A DNA stretch of 64,000 nt. Origin: Sipunculus nudus (taxonomy: Eukaryota; Annelida; Sipuncula; Golfingiida; Sipunculidae). The translations under genes and the position numbers were made by a program. Of this stretch, positions 42,950 through 55,000 are shown piece after piece (within the stretch, counting starts at the first letter, position 1; the number at the start of each line of letters is the position of its first letter). The stretch covers positions 23,609,019 through 23,673,018 of the forward strand of contig CM049306.1 in the NCBI GenBank assembly GCA_026874595.1, written 5' to 3'. The notes below the pieces were generated by a model that saw only the letters and a program-made list of their open reading frames with translations, made no database searches and had not been told where the DNA came from.

Positions 42950-45900
42950 TTTAGCTCAGCTGACTTTCAGTCATGCTGGGCTATAGCGATGGGTCTTTGT
43001 CCGTCGTCCTTCCGTCTGTCCGTCCGGCCGGCCGTCCGGCCGTTAGCAGGGCACAAATCGTAACCGTAGGGGCTAGGGCCATGAACCCTATGCAGTCTTA
43101 GAGGTTATAAAAAGATCTCCTTGCAAACCTGAAATTAGGTCACTGTGACCTATATTCTCGAAGTTATGGGGTGTGTTTGCACCCCCCAGAAATAACTCTT
43201 TGAGACAAAATTTTCATCCCAAACCTTCCATCTTTCACATACAGCTCACCTACCAACAGGGGAAGAACCATAATTTTTTTTTAGGTCAAAAGGTCAAAGG
43301 TCAAGGTCACAGGAGCCTCTTCTTTGAAAATCCTGTGGATGCATTTTAAGCCAACCCTTTCATCCCAATTCTTTGATCTTTCACATATAGCTCACCTACT
43401 AAGGTGGAGAAGAATCCTATAGATTTTGAGGTCACAAGGTCAAAGGTCAGGGTCACAGGATCCACTTCTTTGAAAAGGTTGCAGACACACTTCAAGCAAG
43501 ACTTTTCATTCAAAACCTTTCAGCACTGATATCGCTTCTCTGCCAACAGGGGAAAAGACCTGTTGATTTTGAGGTCAAAGGTCAAGTTCACAGCACCCAC
43601 TTCTTGCATGGAGTCATTTTCAGGCAAACTTTTCAATCTGTACCTTCCATCTGTCATATATGGCTTACCTACCAATAAGGGAAGAAGCCTATTGATGTTG
43701 AGGTCAAAAAGTCAAAGGTCAAGGTCACAATATTTAATTGTTCTAAATGCTTGTTAGCATATTTCAAGTGTAACTGTTCAACCCAAACCTTCAGTCTTTC
43801 ACATATGCCACATCTATGCATCACTCAGTTTGACTCAAACTTCCTATTTATGGGTCTTTTTGCTTGAATAAATAACTTATTGATTTTGGGGTCAGCTGGT
43901 CAGCAGGTTAAAGGTTGCAGGTCAAAGTTATTCACCCATTGGTTGCCAAGTAATTACACCAGATTTAAGTGGTTAGTAGTTACCCATCATTTAGAAAAAA
44001 TCCAGTTAATATGTGGGCAAAAGGCCAAGGTCATAGGTCAGGGATGTTCACAATTACTTATTTTATAGACCATCTCTATTTTTCTTGTATATATAACCAT
44101 CCCACTCCAGCTGGTACATCTCCCTGTGTGGCAGTAATTGTGAGTGACACTGGTGACATATGACTCCCTTTTGTATCAGCCTATTAAGTGATAAGGCTCA
44201 GTGATAAGTTCCTCGTTACTTCATAACAAAAACACTGTTGTCTGAATGTTTCAGCCAGGCATTAAGACTATGAGAGTATAGTATTAAGGTTTAGATACTG
44301 ATTTATAAGATGATGGGAACATTTTGCAGTTTATTTTATGGAATCCTAGCAATAAACTTAGTTTCCTAGATATCTGAATATTTTAATATATTTCACCACA
44401 TATAAAAGCAAGTGTTTGTTCTCATAATATGTGGATGTGTACCTTGATTTAGGATGGCCTTTTGTTTTATTTCAAGACTCTTAGTCATGCTTTCTGCATT
44501 TCTTTTCTTTCAGGTTTTGCAGTTTACCTACCCTGCTGACCCCATTGAAAAGCAGAGTGATAATAAAAAATATTCGACTTACACTTTTTACAATTGCATA
44601 TCTATAAATCTGATATGAGCGCCTGGACATGCCTTTTGAATTATTTTGGGCATTCATTACTGGATAATTTGCCCCAAGTTTGGTCTCTTATTGGAGAATG
44701 TGGGATATCAAATGTCATACTTGTCAGAAATCCATTATGTCTGCCAGTTAGCCACCTTAGAAATTATTTCTTCAGTGCAGTTTCAGTAATTTTTCTTTAA
44801 TGGTCCGATTTAGAGAATGTTTGTTGTCTGATTTCAGACTTGTCAGAAGTCCAATATGGCCACCAGGCAACCATCTTTTAATTCCTTTTGATCATATTAT
44901 CTCAAGAACAGTTAAAGTGAATGCAGTTGGATGTATATTTATGTAATCTTGTAAAGGATTGGGTCAAATTTTTCTGAATGAATATTACCATCATTTATAA
45001 AAGTGCAGTACAGTTGGCTTGTATTGAATAAAAATTCATACAGCACCTATTGCTCAATAATTGTATCCGCCAAAACAGAGTTTTGCGGATACTATGTTTT
45101 CAGCTGCGTGCCGCCGCCGCCGCGTAGGTGTCCGGAAAAATCCTCCATAACCGCTGGGCGGAATTTTACGAAACCCAGGATTACGTTCAGGTCACATGTG
45201 AACTGCTGCACCCCGATTTTATTTTGACCTCTGACCTTTCCTCTGCCCTCTGCTTCAGTTTGTGCGTTTGTTTCCACACATAAACCCACATATCTTGGGA
45301 ACTGTTTGACCGATCAGGAAAATTTTTTTGCACAAATATAGCCCTTGGAGAGCTGTTTAATATACACAAAAATGGTGGCGCCACCTGCAACCATGTTTAC
45401 ACAGTGTCCATCTGTTTGTCTGCCTTGGGTTAAAATCACTCATATCTATGCAGTGGTTTGACTAATTCACCTGAAATTCAGCATGCGCATACAAATATAG
45501 CCCTTGGATAGCTTTATAACATACACAACAAAAGGTGGCGCCACCTGCAACCATGTTTGCACAGTGTCTATTTGTTCATCTGCCTGGGGTTAAAATCACT
45601 CATATCTCTGCAGTGGTTTGACTAATTCACCTAAAATATGGCCTGTGTATACATCCTAGACAGCTTTTCTGATTTTATGACAGGTGGCGCCACCTACATT
45701 AACGTTTACGCTGCAGACATCCAAGCTCATATCTCGGGAACCGTTTGACCGATTGAGCCAAAATTTTGCATGTGTATAGATCTCACATGGCTCTGTATCA
45801 TACGCAAACCTGGTGGCGCCACCTGCAGCCATTTTTGCACAGCTCCTGTCTATTAGTCTGCCATGGGAAAAAATCACTCATATCTCTGCAGTGGTTTGAC

Positions 45901-46720
45901 ATATCTGCCTAAAATTTTGCAGGTTTATACATCCCCGACAGCTCTCTTGATTTTATGACAGGTGGCGCCACCTACATTCTACATTTATGCAGCAGATATC
46001 CAATTCATATCTTGGGAACCGACTGATTGGGCCAAAGTTTTGCATGTGTATAGTTCTCACATAGCTCTTTATCATACGCAAAACTGGTGGCGCCACCTGC
46101 AGCCATTTTTGCACAGCGTCCATCTGTTTGTCTGCCAAGGGCAAAAATCACTCATATACATGTAGTGGTTTGACTTATCTGCCTTAAATTTTGCATATGT
46201 ATTCAATTTGGACAGCTTTCTGGATTTTGTGGTAGGTGGCGCAACCTACATACACAATGGGGCTTCAGACATCCATGCTAATATGCAACACTTCACTCTA
46301 TTTCCCATTGCCACTCAATCCATGCCTCACTTCACCAGTTCCACTCTGATTTAGGCGGATACACGTAGTCGCTTGTCGACTACCCGAATTCTAGTTCTGG
46401 CATGTATTTCCTTGATATTTGCTGATATTTGATATTTTGATCTTATATTTGCCCTTTGTGGAGTTCCTTTTGAGACTGACAGGTTTCAAGCAATCTGTTA
46501 GAATAGTTCCTGATAGCTTAACAATCATGCATTTTCCTCAGACCATCAATTCACTGTGTTTTAACTAGACATAGGTGATATATATTTCTGTTGTCATAGA
46601 AAATTTTCAACAAATTGGCAAATTGGTTCTTCAGAATTTGACTGGAAGTTGTGAATCTCAGTCCATGATGTCACAGGTCATGCATGGCAGCTGAGCGTCA
46701 TGACCCATGGGTCACTTGTT
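42950..46720 (+). mobile_element. Large subfamily C element carrying a nested subfamily B element
   Basis: 5' end TTTTAGCTCAGCTGACTTTC, CGTCGTCCTTCCGTC and GGCCGGCCGTCCGGCCG, GGTCACTGTGACCTATATTC, five AGGTCA units (43200-43730), then unique-looking DNA (43750-45060), the nested element 45061-46394, and 3' end GCAGCTGAGCGTCA, TGACCCATGGGTCA (46701-46714), CTTGTT. Both flanks belong to one tandem repeat, which fixes the boundaries. The ORF at 44594-44800 has no recognisable motif. Confidence 0.6.
45061..46394 (+). mobile_element. Subfamily B HINE-like element nested in 42950-46720
   Basis: The 5' hairpin GTATCCGCCAAAAC AGA GTTTTGCGGATAC (45063-45092) is followed by CTATG and (CCG)n. The core has five or six alternating units of about 145 bp, each with a GGTGGCGCCACCTGCA or GGTGGCGCCACCTACA motif (45373, 45535, 45684, 45813, 45960, 46085) and ACTCATATCTCTGCAGTGG text. 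The 3' end is GGCGGATAC (46354-46362), hairpin GTAGTCG CTTGT CGACTAC (46365-46383), CCGAATT, CTAG (46391-46394). Confidence 0.65.
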
Positions 46721-47250
46721 CAGTTAGGTTGTTATGTCAAGCTGGCCAAATATTATGAGATGCCGAAAAATGAACCCATCCCTATTTGAACGTCGCCGAG
46801 TGATAAGCATTTATATGAAATCTCGTTTTTTTTCTCGTTTGATGAGATGTAGTGCGAGATTTGGCAATACTTGCATTGTTATCTTGTCAAAACGGTCTTA
46901 TGTTACGAAATGCCGGCAACCAGACGTGTCTAGCTAAAAAGTCGCCGAGTTATAAGCATTTCCGCGAAATCTCGTTTGGCTCTCATTTGACGAGATATGA
47001 TGCAAACTTTGGCCGGTCTTGCAGTTTTATCGTGTCAAGCTGACAGAATGTTTCGAAATGCCGGAAACGAGACCTGTCTAACTTAAAAAGTCACCGAGTT
47101 ATAAGCATTTCCGTGAAATCTCGTTTTCTTCACGTTTGACCAGATATAGTGCCAGTTTCGGCGGCACTCGATTTTTATCATGTCAACCTAGCAAAAAGCT
47201 ATATAATGACGAAAGCAAGACCCCTTTAGCTTAAAAAATTAACAAAGAAA
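46721..47250 (+). repeat. Tandem repeat, about 150-bp unit, three to four diverged copies
   Basis: Each unit has (C/A)CGAGTTATAAGCATTTCCG, AAATCTCGTTT, GACGAGATA, then TCTTGTCAA/ATCGTGTCAAGCTG and GAAATGCCGGAAACGAGACC. The first copy is severed from its left neighbour by the 42950-46720 insertion. Confidence 0.75.
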
Positions 47251-47950
47251 ATGTAGCATGAATATTTTATCAAGATTTATCCCAAAATGCGGCATTTGTG
47301 ACGGCAGATGTGAGTCTGGTAAACGTCACAAGAAAGGCCAGGGACTGACGAACAAGCTATCGTTTTAAGTGGCTACGACCAATTGTTACAAAGTTATCGA
47401 GCAAAAATGGTATTGCATACTTTTCGTGACCTTGACCTTTGGCCGATGTTGACCAAAAACAATTTGTTTCCAGGACTTCGTGTTGTCAATTAACCCCAGA
47501 AGTTTCAAGTCGATTGCTGCAAAATTGTGGCCAGGAGAGTGGGGAAAACAGACAGACAAATGGACATACGGAACTGACGAATACGCTTGCCGAAATCAAA
47601 GATTTCCGGCAAGCAATGGAAAAGTACATTGGTTAAAGCACTATAATAGCAGTCAATAGTAAAAGGCGTCTATAACTTTTGGACGCAACCATGTAAAACT
47701 AAATAAAACACAAACAGTAGACTTCATATATTGTGCGCCATACAGGCTGCAAGAGAGTCACACATTTTGATGCTCTCATGTTTTAGTGTTATAGCAGAGG
47801 GACACTTGAGCGTTTGGTCATTCAGAGTTCACAAGACCATTTTTGAGCGATCATATAACACACTTGGAATTTTTGGGCTCAATTATGTGCTAGATTTGGA
47901 CTCCATTTCTGCATTTTTAATTTGGTGATTTTCAACAGAACACTGGGCCC
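47250..47950. other. Intergenic, no gene supported
   Basis: A 65-codon frame (47439-47636) has no recognised motif. TTTCCGGCAAGC and GCTTGCCGAAATC lie close together at 47584-47615 as a small inverted repeat. Confidence 0.45.
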
Positions 47951-49240
47951 TATTTCCACCATTCAAGTTCGGCCAGTGAACCATGACCAGGGCAACATTC
48001 CGTTATGGCATTGACCAACTGTTAAAACTCTGGTCTCCCGCACTCAATGAACATTCATCAATAGGTACTCTCTGGAACAAACTCAAGGATTATGGCATTC
48101 AAAGACACGAGGTTAGGGGATCCAGGGCAGGTCAGTACTATGCCAGACCTATTCGTACAATGACTACACGCAGGCCTGTAAACAAAAAAATGTAAACAAA
48201 GAGGACCATGCCTGAACAATCTGGTTTCTGTGCCCTGTAGAGAGGATATTTCAGAATCTGTTGTAAAACATTCTGACAGCTATAATCATAAAAAGATTGG
48301 TCCATGAAACTTTGCCTCATAAACCCTTGGTCAGTATGCAATAAAACAACCGCCATTTATGATTTCATAGTTGATAATGAATTGGACTTGCTCAATGTAA
48401 CTGAAACATGGTTGAAGGGAGATTCTCGTGACAGTGTGGTGATACAAGAGATTCTCCCTCCAGGTTTTAAAGTGATCCGTCAGTATGTTAGAAGCCTTGG
48501 TGTGTATTTTGATTCATACTCCAGTATGGAGCATTATGTTAATACAGTTTGCAAGAGTGCTTACAAGAGTGCTTACCTGCATTTCTACAACATTAACAAA
48601 ATCAAAACTTACTTAGGTAAGCCATCACTAGAGCGTTTAATCATGCATTTGTGACCAGTAAGCTTGATTATGGTAATGCTCTCCTCTTAGGATCTCCAGT
48701 TTTTCTCATACAGAGGCTCCAGAGAGTTCAAAACTGTGCAGCTCGAAACCTGTGTGGCAGTAAAGGATATGAGCATATGACGCCTGTCTTGCAAGCCCTA
48801 CATTGGCTCCCTCTGTGTCAACGGATAAAATTTAAAGTTGCTATGTTGGTGTTCAAAGCAAAACATGGAATTGCTCCAAAATACATCCAGGATTTAATCC
48901 AGCCTTACATACCTGCGAGAGGTCTGAGATCATTAAACCAAGAATTACTGTGTGTTCCATATACAAGGTCCACCTTGGTGGCTAATAGAGCTTTTTGTGT
49001 TGCAGGACCCACTTTGTGGAACTCTCTCCCGCGGGACCTACGTCAAACTTCTAATCTTGACACATTTAAAAAGAAGCTTACTACGATATTTCCCTCTTGT
49101 GTTTTAACAGCTGCTTTTAATTATATGTGTATACAAAGAACTTTAATGCAATATTTAATCCTTTCAGTTTGTGTGTTGTAAAGCGTTTTAGAGCACTTCG
49201 GTGGATTTTACTCTATATAAATTAAATATTATTATTATTA
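47950..49240 (+). mobile_element. Internally deleted LINE (CR1/L2/Jockey-like)
   Basis: Three remnants in order. 47983-48195 encodes a 5' leader-like frame (YGIDQLLKLWSP, RAGQYYARPIRT). 48304-48475 encodes the start of an AP-type endonuclease (NKTTAIYDFIVDNELDLL, VTETWLKGDS). 48480-49181 encodes the region C-terminal to the reverse transcriptase (VRSLGVYFDSYSSMEHYVN, SKLDYGNALLLGSP, LQRVQNCAARNL, LHWLPLCQRIKFKV, FCVAGPTLWNSLPRDLRQ). Most of the endonuclease and all catalytic RT motifs are missing, the join being near 48475, so it is dead as an autonomous unit. The 3' flank AAAGCGTTTTAGAGCACTTC ends in a TAT/ATT tail (49220-49250), as in the copy at 25189. Confidence 0.85.
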
Positions 49241-49249
49241 ATATTATTA

Positions 49250-49854
49250 TTTTGTTTATCGCAATCAGGATCTTACACCATACTTTAAAATGTGCAGTAT
49301 GGCGTCAAATGCCCTTGTTCATAATGGATAAATTGTGAGGAGTGGATTACTTAGTGGATCTGTCTGCTTTACAGTAGTTAAAGATTTGAACCCCAAAATG
49401 GCGAGTACCCAATAGCATTTTGTGCTTTGAACCCGAACATGACGACTACTTGCGAGTATTCAAATCAAACTCCTGCATGGATTCCATAAAATATGACATT
49501 AGATCAGTTGTCTGTGGTAACCGGTTACTCTGGCTAAATGATCCCATTTTCTTCATGACCATTCTCCAAAGCAGATAGGCTTCCATATACTTTCATTTCA
49601 AGTATTCTTATCCTTTAGCTACCGCCAAATATAAGTTTTCAATTTTGCTTAAATAAACATGAAAGAAACTGTTTGAATAAGAAAGCGGAACATTAATAAT
49701 GTACGTTTTATTTTTTATTCTACGGAATTACAATAACATATAAACTCAAAATTTGTCAACTTTTCATTTACTTCCATTTACTTTACTTCCTTTTTAGCCG
49801 CACAGTCCTTCCACATTTTGAAGGTGCGCTTTCACATCAAATTGTTGATGCAAT
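49250..49854. other. Intergenic; 3' flank of the minus-strand gene
   Basis: No further coding signal seen. Candidate poly(A) signals lie at 49707-49719 on the minus strand. Confidence 0.5.
49707..49719 (-). promoter_or_regulatory. Candidate poly(A) signals of the 49855-51276 gene
   Basis: Two minus-strand AATAAA hexamers (49714-49719 and 49707-49712), about 140 bp after the stop. Confidence 0.55.
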
Positions 49855-51276
49855 CTAAGGTAAAATCTGTTCCGTATTTGTGTTTATGGGATTCTTGCAA
49901 AAGTGTTGGAGGCGCTGGATATTTCCATAATGAATAGTTGAGGGTTTAGATCTAACATCAGATCGTGTTGCATATGATTCATACAGTCCAAGGCTCGGAG
50001 CCGGATGTAGAACTGGCGGAAGTACTTCTGTTTCCGGTGTTTCAAAATGTGGGTGATCGGAGTTGGGCGTTGTCTCTGGAACCTCTCTGTGAATGTTTGG
50101 ACTACCTGAGAATTGATTTGCATTTGAAGTATGAGCTTGGGAATGTAAAGGTGTATAAAGCGCATCTCCACAATGACTTTGTGTCTGTTCTCGGTCGGTC
50201 CTTACTGATCTAGCATGAGTCTTGTAGCTGAGTGCATTATTATGTTTATTATTTTGATTGGTTGAATGCTTATCCATGTGACTTGTTCCTCTCCTTGAAG
50301 GATATGGAGGTGGGGGTGCTCGTAGGGCATTCGTCCTGAGCAGAGTTGATGAATGGCTTTGGGCTTCTCCAAGATGTGGTATAACTGACCTGACCCTGGC
50401 CAAGTGTTCCGCCCACAATGTAGAGTTCTTGTCATTTTGGACGTGTAAATTGTACCTGCGCGCTCTTTCGTCTAATTGGGTCTGTGTACTTGTTCCTGAC
50501 ACTGATTTCCCATTATGATTTATCCTTTGCAAACTTGTGGTGTCATACGACTCATGCTGAGTAAATTGGTAGGGAAATGTATGCCCAAATACAGAAGTGT
50601 CAGTTCCGCTTCTTTCCATACTTTCGAAGAATGATTGAACATCTGAGTTAGGTCCTGGCGTCTGTGTCAAGGTTTGGTTCCCCGTAATTAACTGCCTGTT
50701 TAAGTGAGATGGATTCTCACTGATATTTCGTAATTGCTGCGGTCTATCTTCTATATTCGTCCTTTGCAAACCAAGATAGGTATATGATGTATCATTGCCA
50801 GAGTCAGTGATTTCTCTATCGTTACATACCGACAACGCAGGCAAATATTGACCAACGTCTTGGTTTGGAGAGTTAGTTGCCGGCAGTTTTTGTTGAGCTG
50901 CTTCATCACTTGACACCAGACGTATATACACAGCGTATTTAAGTGGTTCTGTCTTCGGCAGCTCTTTGATGTAAAACAACCCGCTTCGCACCATCAAACT
51001 CATACCCAGATCCTTCAGTTTCACTAGAGGTTCACCTAAATTAAACCTGAACTGGACACCGGCTTCTGTACATAGCTGATTTAACTGGTCAACCTCCTCA
51101 CTGCCTGCCGCTCGTATCAAATGATCCAGATTATAGCCCCAAAGAAGCGATGCCGCCCTGGTCAGCACAGCAATAGGAACAACTCTACGGCCGGTATAAT
51201 CTGATTTGATATAAGGCACAAGCGTGTTGTTCATCTGGAGCCAGCCAGACTGGTTGCAACTACTAAGACTTTTCAT
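49855..51276 (-). CDS. Uncharacterised intronless gene, paralogue of the 20825-22402 gene
   Basis: 473 residues, single open frame, family not recognised. Residues 11-125 align with the N-terminal domain of the + strand paralogue: SGWLQMNNTLVPY, RRVVPIAVLTRAASLL, GYNLDHL, LNQLCTEAGVQFRF, EPLVKLKDL, FYIKELPKTEPLKYAVYI; by eye about half of the positions are identical. The remainder is Ser/Thr/Gln/His-rich, low in hydrophobics, without signal peptide or membrane segment, and shows no alignment to the paralogue. In particular it lacks the basic KARYFKGH...LERRMRM tail and the PxDL-like motifs. The start is taken at the only Met before the domain and matches the MK start inferred for the other gene. 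Fast-evolving tail on a constrained domain suggests a binding or regulatory protein (inference). Confidence 0.8.
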   Translation of the reverse strand: MKSLSSCNQSGWLQMNNTLVPYIKSDYTGRRVVPIAVLTRAASLLWGYNLDHLIRAAGSEEVDQLNQLCTEAGVQFRFNLGEPLVKLKDLGMSLMVRSGLFYIKELPKTEPLKYAVYIRLVSSDEAAQQKLPATNSPNQDVGQYLPALSVCNDREITDSGNDTSYTYLGLQRTNIEDRPQQLRNISENPSHLNRQLITGNQTLTQTPGPNSDVQSFFESMERSGTDTSVFGHTFPYQFTQHESYDTTSLQRINHNGKSVSGTSTQTQLDERARRYNLHVQNDKNSTLWAEHLARVRSVIPHLGEAQSHSSTLLRTNALRAPPPPYPSRRGTSHMDKHSTNQNNKHNNALSYKTHARSVRTDREQTQSHCGDALYTPLHSQAHTSNANQFSGSPNIHREVPETTPNSDHPHFETPETEVLPPVLHPAPSLGLYESYATRSDVRSKPSTIHYGNIQRLQHFCKNPINTNTEQILP

Positions 51277-51880
51277 GTTGATGACCGATCGACAAATATA
51301 AATGGTCTCCTAATGTCAAGAAATAGAATTGTGACGTATTCTTCCCCTTATATTTAAGTGGCGATCCAAAAATTAGTTCCACAGGTTTATGTCCGCATAT
51401 CCCGAGGAGTTCGACGCTGCCACTAGTTCTGTTGTGTCCCACTTCCGATGGTAGAGTGATTAATTGAGCAGACGAACTGCAGTGGTTCCTGCTATGTATA
51501 TCCTTTGTCTGGACAAACAAAGAACTAGATCAAACCAGCTGTGCGACCGCGGGAACCTGTATTACACGGTTTCTGGACGCATTAGGCTTGTCAGCTTGTG
51601 CTGGAATGCTGTTCCTAATTCAGGCCATGTGGTGATGATGAGGAATATGTCTGTATCTGGTGAGTGGGTTACATGTTGCCGGGGCGTTGCTGCACTGTAA
51701 TATCCTCTCGAGGCGCAATGCTATACATTATATGCAACCCAATAGCCTGGAGAATGTCTGCTTCATCTGACCCCTAATATACCAGGGTAGCTTCACAGCG
51801 ACGTTTCGGGCATCTGGCCGTCTCTGAAATAGAACAACATGATCTGTAGCTTTATTCTTATTGAAACAGCTATAGTATAT
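51277..51880. other. Upstream region of the minus-strand gene
   Basis: No TATA box or other promoter element could be assigned with confidence. Short frames on both strands have no recognised motif. Confidence 0.4.
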
Positions 51881-51891
51881 ATCTTGCTTGG

Positions 51892-51893
<2 letters not shown>

Positions 51894-51949
<56 letters not shown>

Positions 51950-52020
51950 ACGATGCAGAAAAACAGCACTGTAAATTCACTACAGACTGTTTCACGGGAT
52001 GAGACCCGTTCCTCGGGTGA
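51894..52020 (-). mobile_element. 127-bp retroelement tail with 13-bp target-site duplication
   Basis: ATCTTGCTTGGAT occurs at 51881-51893 and 52021-52033, bracketing a (TA)n tract (51896-51947) and 75 bp ending in a hairpin (ACCCG TTCCT CGGGT, about 52003-52018). Read on the minus strand this is a short body followed by a (TA)n 3' tail, as expected of a heavily 5'-truncated retroelement; Penelope-like is one possibility (inference). Confidence 0.7.
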
Positions 52021-52033
52021 ATCTTGCTTGGAT

Positions 52034-55000
52034 GTTCAAATTATTTCATATTTCTAATTGCATTTTCAGCTGACGGTAACGTTTTCGCATCAATAAACAA
52101 TTTTGTGGCAGATGAAGCCATAGATCTAGCGGCTGACAGATATATCACTTCTGGTACTGATAACTGGTAATTTACCGCTTATCGGACAATTAACTACTCC
52201 ACTTACTTACCTCTTTTTATCGCTAAATATGCCTGTACTCCCAATGCCTTATTTTTTTGTTTTTATTTTTTTTGGGAGGGGGGGGGGGCTACAATTGAAA
52301 AATATTATTTATGACGTCAGTTTGTTAAGGTTGTCTTGTGCCAAGGGATAACGTTCACCAAGAGTCACGTCAAACCAACACACGTTAGCTGACGTTACAC
52401 TGGCTGCCAAAGTGGCGGTATGTTTGCACGCAAGGTAATGCTGTGTCTACACCTGTACAGGTGAAGTTGATGATATATATGATATATTGCTGCAAGACCC
52501 TGGTGTATGTGAGTCAATTTATACAGTCTTCCTTTATATCTATTTTGAAGACATGGTCGGAATTATTTTATGGATAATAATCAGCCATAAATTCTCAGTT
52601 CTACAAAATTTTTCATGACATCTGTCTTGCCAACAATTTCCCTAGTTTGTCAAAGAAAATCTCCCCAAACTTTTACTCGTTTATCACATAGTCATGGAAG
52701 CAACAAAAGTTACGTAAAACATAACCATAAAATTGCTTTAAAGTTAAAAAAAATGTATTTCATATTTCATACTAATGTAGGAATATTTAATACCTTTATC
52801 GAAATTATCTTTGTTCAAGTGTCCTCAGAATGAATAAATGAAAAATTGATACCAAAATGTCATCTTTACATCTACATGATTTCTATGTATGAAATCTAGA
52901 ATGTTAATACTGAGGAGCATTTTGATAACTTAAACGGCACTTTAAAGAAACTAAAATTATTCTCAACCGCCACTAATTTGTCTATATATATCACGCACAT
53001 CCTCGACTCGATGCAATGTGCATTACCTATGTCCAAATACTGCAAGTGTATCATCCGAAGCACCCTGTTCATTTAATCGGTTTACTAAATCATCGTCCAG
53101 ATCCCATGCATGAACTGGTAGCTGTTAATTGTTTGTCACGAATCAAGTCTAGACTTGCATCGACAACTGCTTTTTGAAACAATAGTCATCAGCTGTTGAC
53201 CGCTGTATGCACGAGTCCCTATTCCGGCATTGAAGACTTTCGGTTAAAAAGTTGATAATGTATGAAGTCCCTCTTGTTTTAAAAGAATGAAACCTGTTAG
53301 AGTTAAGATTTAACACTATGTTACACTGTTCATAAATGAAGTATGTAACCTTTCTGCCTTTCTGTATCTTCTATACCAAGTATATAAATGGCATTATAAG
53401 GTAAACTGCTGTAATTATGAAACACTAAAAACAGTTTTAAGATTAATAATAAGTTTCTCACTTAACATGTTACAAACATTTTAAATTTTAATTTGTCTTA
53501 TTATTTTACTATATCACAATAACAAATTTTGAAAACTGTCTGTCAGTTATCTAACTTGTTTTACATTTTTAAACTACAGTTAACATTTAATTGTCATTTT
53601 ATTATTTGGTTTAAAGAAAATAATAAAAAAAATATGACTTCAGGGGATGTTTTCTGAAATCCGAGTCAAAATGCGTGATTATTAATAAATTTGCTTATTT
53701 ATGAACATTACATATTTATAGACGTTATAAAGGAGATGATAACATACAGGTGTGTGTCCAGAACTTTATGACATAGCACTATTCGTACACACGATCGACG
53801 CCTAGGATTATACAATTCCTCCAAATAAATTAAAACTCAGATACAGGCATTTGATTTTTATATACACGAGCATATTGAGTTAAGGCTTCTCCTTTTTTTC
53901 TTTGGCCCCTCCCCCAGCCTTTATACCTCCCAAACGAAATACAGTAACATGAATCCCTGGTGCCCCTGCAGGCAAAATGCACAAACATAACTCCAAACAC
54001 GCTGACACGTATGTTATAACGTTATATCTTTTCTAACTTAACGTTTTTATGTTATAACTGTGTATGTTACAACGTATATTATATATGAATAACTTAGACG
54101 TCTATAATTACAACACAGTGATGCTCTCAGATAGGATATATGTGAATTAAACTATAGGCTTATCTCCAGTAAAAATTTGGCTATACAGTTAACACGGCAT
54201 ATTCGATAAATAGGTATGTGAATTGCTAGGGGGTATTCGGTTCATTTTGATCATCGATTATTGCCTCCCGATTGCATTCTCAATTTGATTATTGTAAATA
54301 ATCATTATAGATTAAGTCGGAGATGTATACATCTACTAAACGTTTTCATTGTTGATGTTAACATTGTTGAACAATATAATGTACCTAGGATTTCTGTGGA
54401 ACAAGTGATATTTAAATCGTCTTATCAATTACTGCGCTAAATTTAACGAAGTATTTAGGTTGACTTTCTTTGTCAAATAACATTGCTTACCACATCTTTA
54501 TATTGTTTATCTGTCTTTAGTTATATGTTAGCAATAAAAGCTAAAGTCTGCAAACGATTTTACAGACATTATTCGGTTATTGCATTTCCGATTCATTTAT
54601 CGATTAATGCCTGACTTCGGTTCAATGTATCGAATATTCGGTACATTGTTAAATCCCAATGTTTAATGAGCAAGAGAGGATTCAGCTTCAAGAAACACAG
54701 ATGCTGGAATGACTTACTTTTCGTTCCTTTCGGGCGCGTGTTTCGTGGTGTCACACATAAACAGAAGCAGATCCCAATGCTGTAACCAGAGAACTATGTC
54801 AGGACTTGCGCTGACCTTTTGTTCAGAGCGCCTAGTCGGCCTGGGAAAGCAAGAGGTCTGTCAGAATCCAGGCTGTCTTTGTGATGGTTATTTAATTATG
54901 ACGCTGACAGGAGGGCAAAGGTTGTCTCCGCCTGGGATCCGGTTGGACCAGTCGCGGAGCTCACACAGGTTCTGTCACAAGTAAAGGCCGAGTGGCCACT

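Noticed and set aside
52001-52022. A second hammerhead (GATGAG...GAATC around the ACCCG/CGGGT hairpin)
   Set aside because: CTGATGA reads GGGATGA, GAAA reads GAAT, and no stem I or III can be formed; only the hairpin is real.
54709-54984. 91-codon frame on +
   Set aside because: No splice context, domain or second copy supports it.
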